From contig CAYONG010000276.1 of the NCBI GenBank assembly GCA_964405235.1, positions 1-6,910 of the forward strand: a stretch of DNA of 6,910 nucleotides, in the 5' to 3' direction. The stretch's first letter is position 1, and every line of letters starts with the position of its first letter. The notes under the pieces were generated by a model. It was given only the letters and a program-made list of their open reading frames with translations, was not told the origin of the DNA and did not search any database. The DNA is from WS-11 sp964405235 (GTDB lineage Bacteria; Eisenbacteria; RBG-16-71-46). Both the position numbers and the translations under genes were made by a program. This document shows, one piece after another, positions 6,444-6,910 of the stretch.

Positions 6444-6767
6444 ACCGACGACGCGTTCAAATACTTAGATGAATGGTCTCGCGACGGCCGCTTCATCGTC
6501 TTCTCGGCGGTGAACGCCGAGACCGGCTTTGATCTCTGGATCCTTCCCATAAACGGGGATCGCAAGCCGGTGCCCTACCTGAGAGGGACCGCCGATGAAA
6601 GGGGCGGCAGGATCTCGCCCGACGGGCGTTGGCTGGCCTACTATTCCAATGAGACCGGCCAGTACGAGGTCTACGCCCAGTCGCTCCCCGAGCCGGGGCG
6701 CAAGGTCAGGGTGTCGCTCGACGGGGGAGTGTCGCCAAGCTGGGCAGACAGCGGGTACCGGGGGTGA
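6444..6767 (+). pseudogene. PD40/TolB-like propeller fragment
   Basis: About 107 codons encode WD40-like (PD40) propeller blades. The visible patterns are DEWSRDGRFIVFSA, then FDLWILPINGDRKPVPYL, then RISPDGRWLAYYSNETGQYE, then VYAQSLPEPGRKV and LDGGVSPSW. This succession (WSxDGRFxxFS, DLWxLPxxGDxKP, SPDGRWxAYxSxExGxxEVY) is typical of the C-terminal propeller of eukaryotic-like Ser/Thr protein kinases and TolB-like proteins. No kinase domain or start is present. The left edge abuts the TPR gene running the other way near 6444. On the right the blade breaks off after GGVSPSWADSG and reaches a stop at 6765-6767, short of the usual WxxDGxELFY continuation. It is a remnant cut at both ends and unlikely to make a working protein. 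Confidence 0.75.
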
Positions 6768-6775
6768 GTGGCATT

Positions 6776-6825
6776 GGTAGATCCTACGTGACACCGCTGA
6801 ACAAGCGGCTGGCGGTAAGACCCCC
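6776..6825 (-). ncRNA. Domain VI-like hairpin at the group II intron 3' end
   Basis: Read on the minus strand, GGTCTTAC (6822-6815) pairs with GTAGGATC (6787-6780) over 8 bp including two G-U pairs. An inner stem CCGCT/AGCGG (6808-6804 with 6798-6794) is capped by TGTTC. It starts 7 bases after domain V, where domain VI belongs. The branch-point adenosine could not be fixed. Confidence 0.45.
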
Positions 6826-6829
6826 GCTC

Positions 6830-6862
6830 AAACCGTGCATGCCGATTTCCAGCACACGGCTT
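6830..6862 (-). ncRNA. Group II intron domain V
   Basis: The 33-base element starts AAGCCGTG and ends CACGGTTT on the minus strand. These arms pair over 8 bp including the characteristic G-U at the third pair, extended by one U-G pair. A two-base bulge (AU) follows, then a short upper stem (GCUG with CGGC) capped by a GAAA-containing loop. The AGC catalytic triad is at positions 2-4. This matches the domain V layout: lower helix of 9 pairs, two-base bulge, upper helix, GNRA-type cap. Domain V holds the metal-binding active site for splicing. Confidence 0.65.
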
Positions 6863-6910
6863 ACCGATGGTCGTCCGGACGGAGCGTGCACGACTCCCCA
6901 TATCGCCAGC

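Larger units (their letters stand above)
6776..6910 (-). mobile_element. 3' end of a group II intron (retroelement), partial
   Basis: The minus strand carries a domain V (6830-6862) and, just downstream, a long imperfect hairpin fitting domain VI (about 6776-6825), ending in GGATCTACC. The order domain V, domain VI, 3' end fits a group II intron read on the minus strand, so its maturase/reverse transcriptase gene and 5' end would lie right of the window. The exact 3' splice point was not resolved; it is probably close to 6770-6776. Bases 6863-6910 would be the domain IV/V linker and hold no gene I can support. Confidence 0.6.

Noticed and set aside
5670..6767. A 365-codon open frame on the plus strand
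   Set aside because: Its first 260 codons are the antisense of the TPR-CHAT gene and show no domain. Only the last 107 codons (from about 6444) are real PD40 sequence, so it is not one protein.

Overview
The window is GC-rich bacterial DNA dominated by mobile elements and damaged host genes. The host gene types are a secreted seven-repeat FG-GAP/VCBS propeller protein, a TPR-CHAT peptidase, and a WD40-like (PD40/TolB) propeller fragment of the kind found behind Ser/Thr kinase domains. Such genes are common in large-genome soil or sediment bacteria (Myxococcota, Acidobacteriota, Gemmatimonadota, 'Candidatus Eisenbacteria' and similar). The sequence does not settle the phylum.

Layout from left to right. 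(1) 1-286: the 3' end of an IS66-family element, with the transposase C-terminus and a right terminus ending in TTAC. (2) 283-1533, minus strand: an FG-GAP repeat protein with a signal peptide. Its reading frame runs into the IS66 end and appears to take its stop codon from the IS terminus. (3) 1543-1834: a gene-free stretch with a perfect 13-bp hairpin. (4) 1835-4544: an IS21-family unit with a Cys-rich zinc-ribbon-like passenger gene, istA and istB in one apparent operon. The outer ends were not resolved. (5) 4545-4708: a short spacer with a GC hairpin and a coding-looking scrap on the minus strand. (6) 4709-6443, minus strand: a TPR-CHAT gene, 5'-truncated and frameshifted at a run of seven C. 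(7) 6444-6767, plus strand: a PD40 propeller fragment broken at both ends. (8) about 6776-6910, minus strand: the 3' end of a group II intron (domain V and a domain VI-like hairpin). The rest of the intron and its reverse transcriptase, if present, lie beyond the window.

The genes do not form one pathway. The only functional cassette is the IS21 operon (passenger, IstA transposase, IstB ATPase). Around it are host genes cut by IS66, a frameshift and an abrupt junction, next to a retroelement end. This looks like an accessory region where mobile elements have piled up. I found no clear new defence or biosynthetic system. The points most worth checking are the IS66-supplied stop codon, the zinc-ribbon passenger of IS21, and whether the CHAT frameshift is real.
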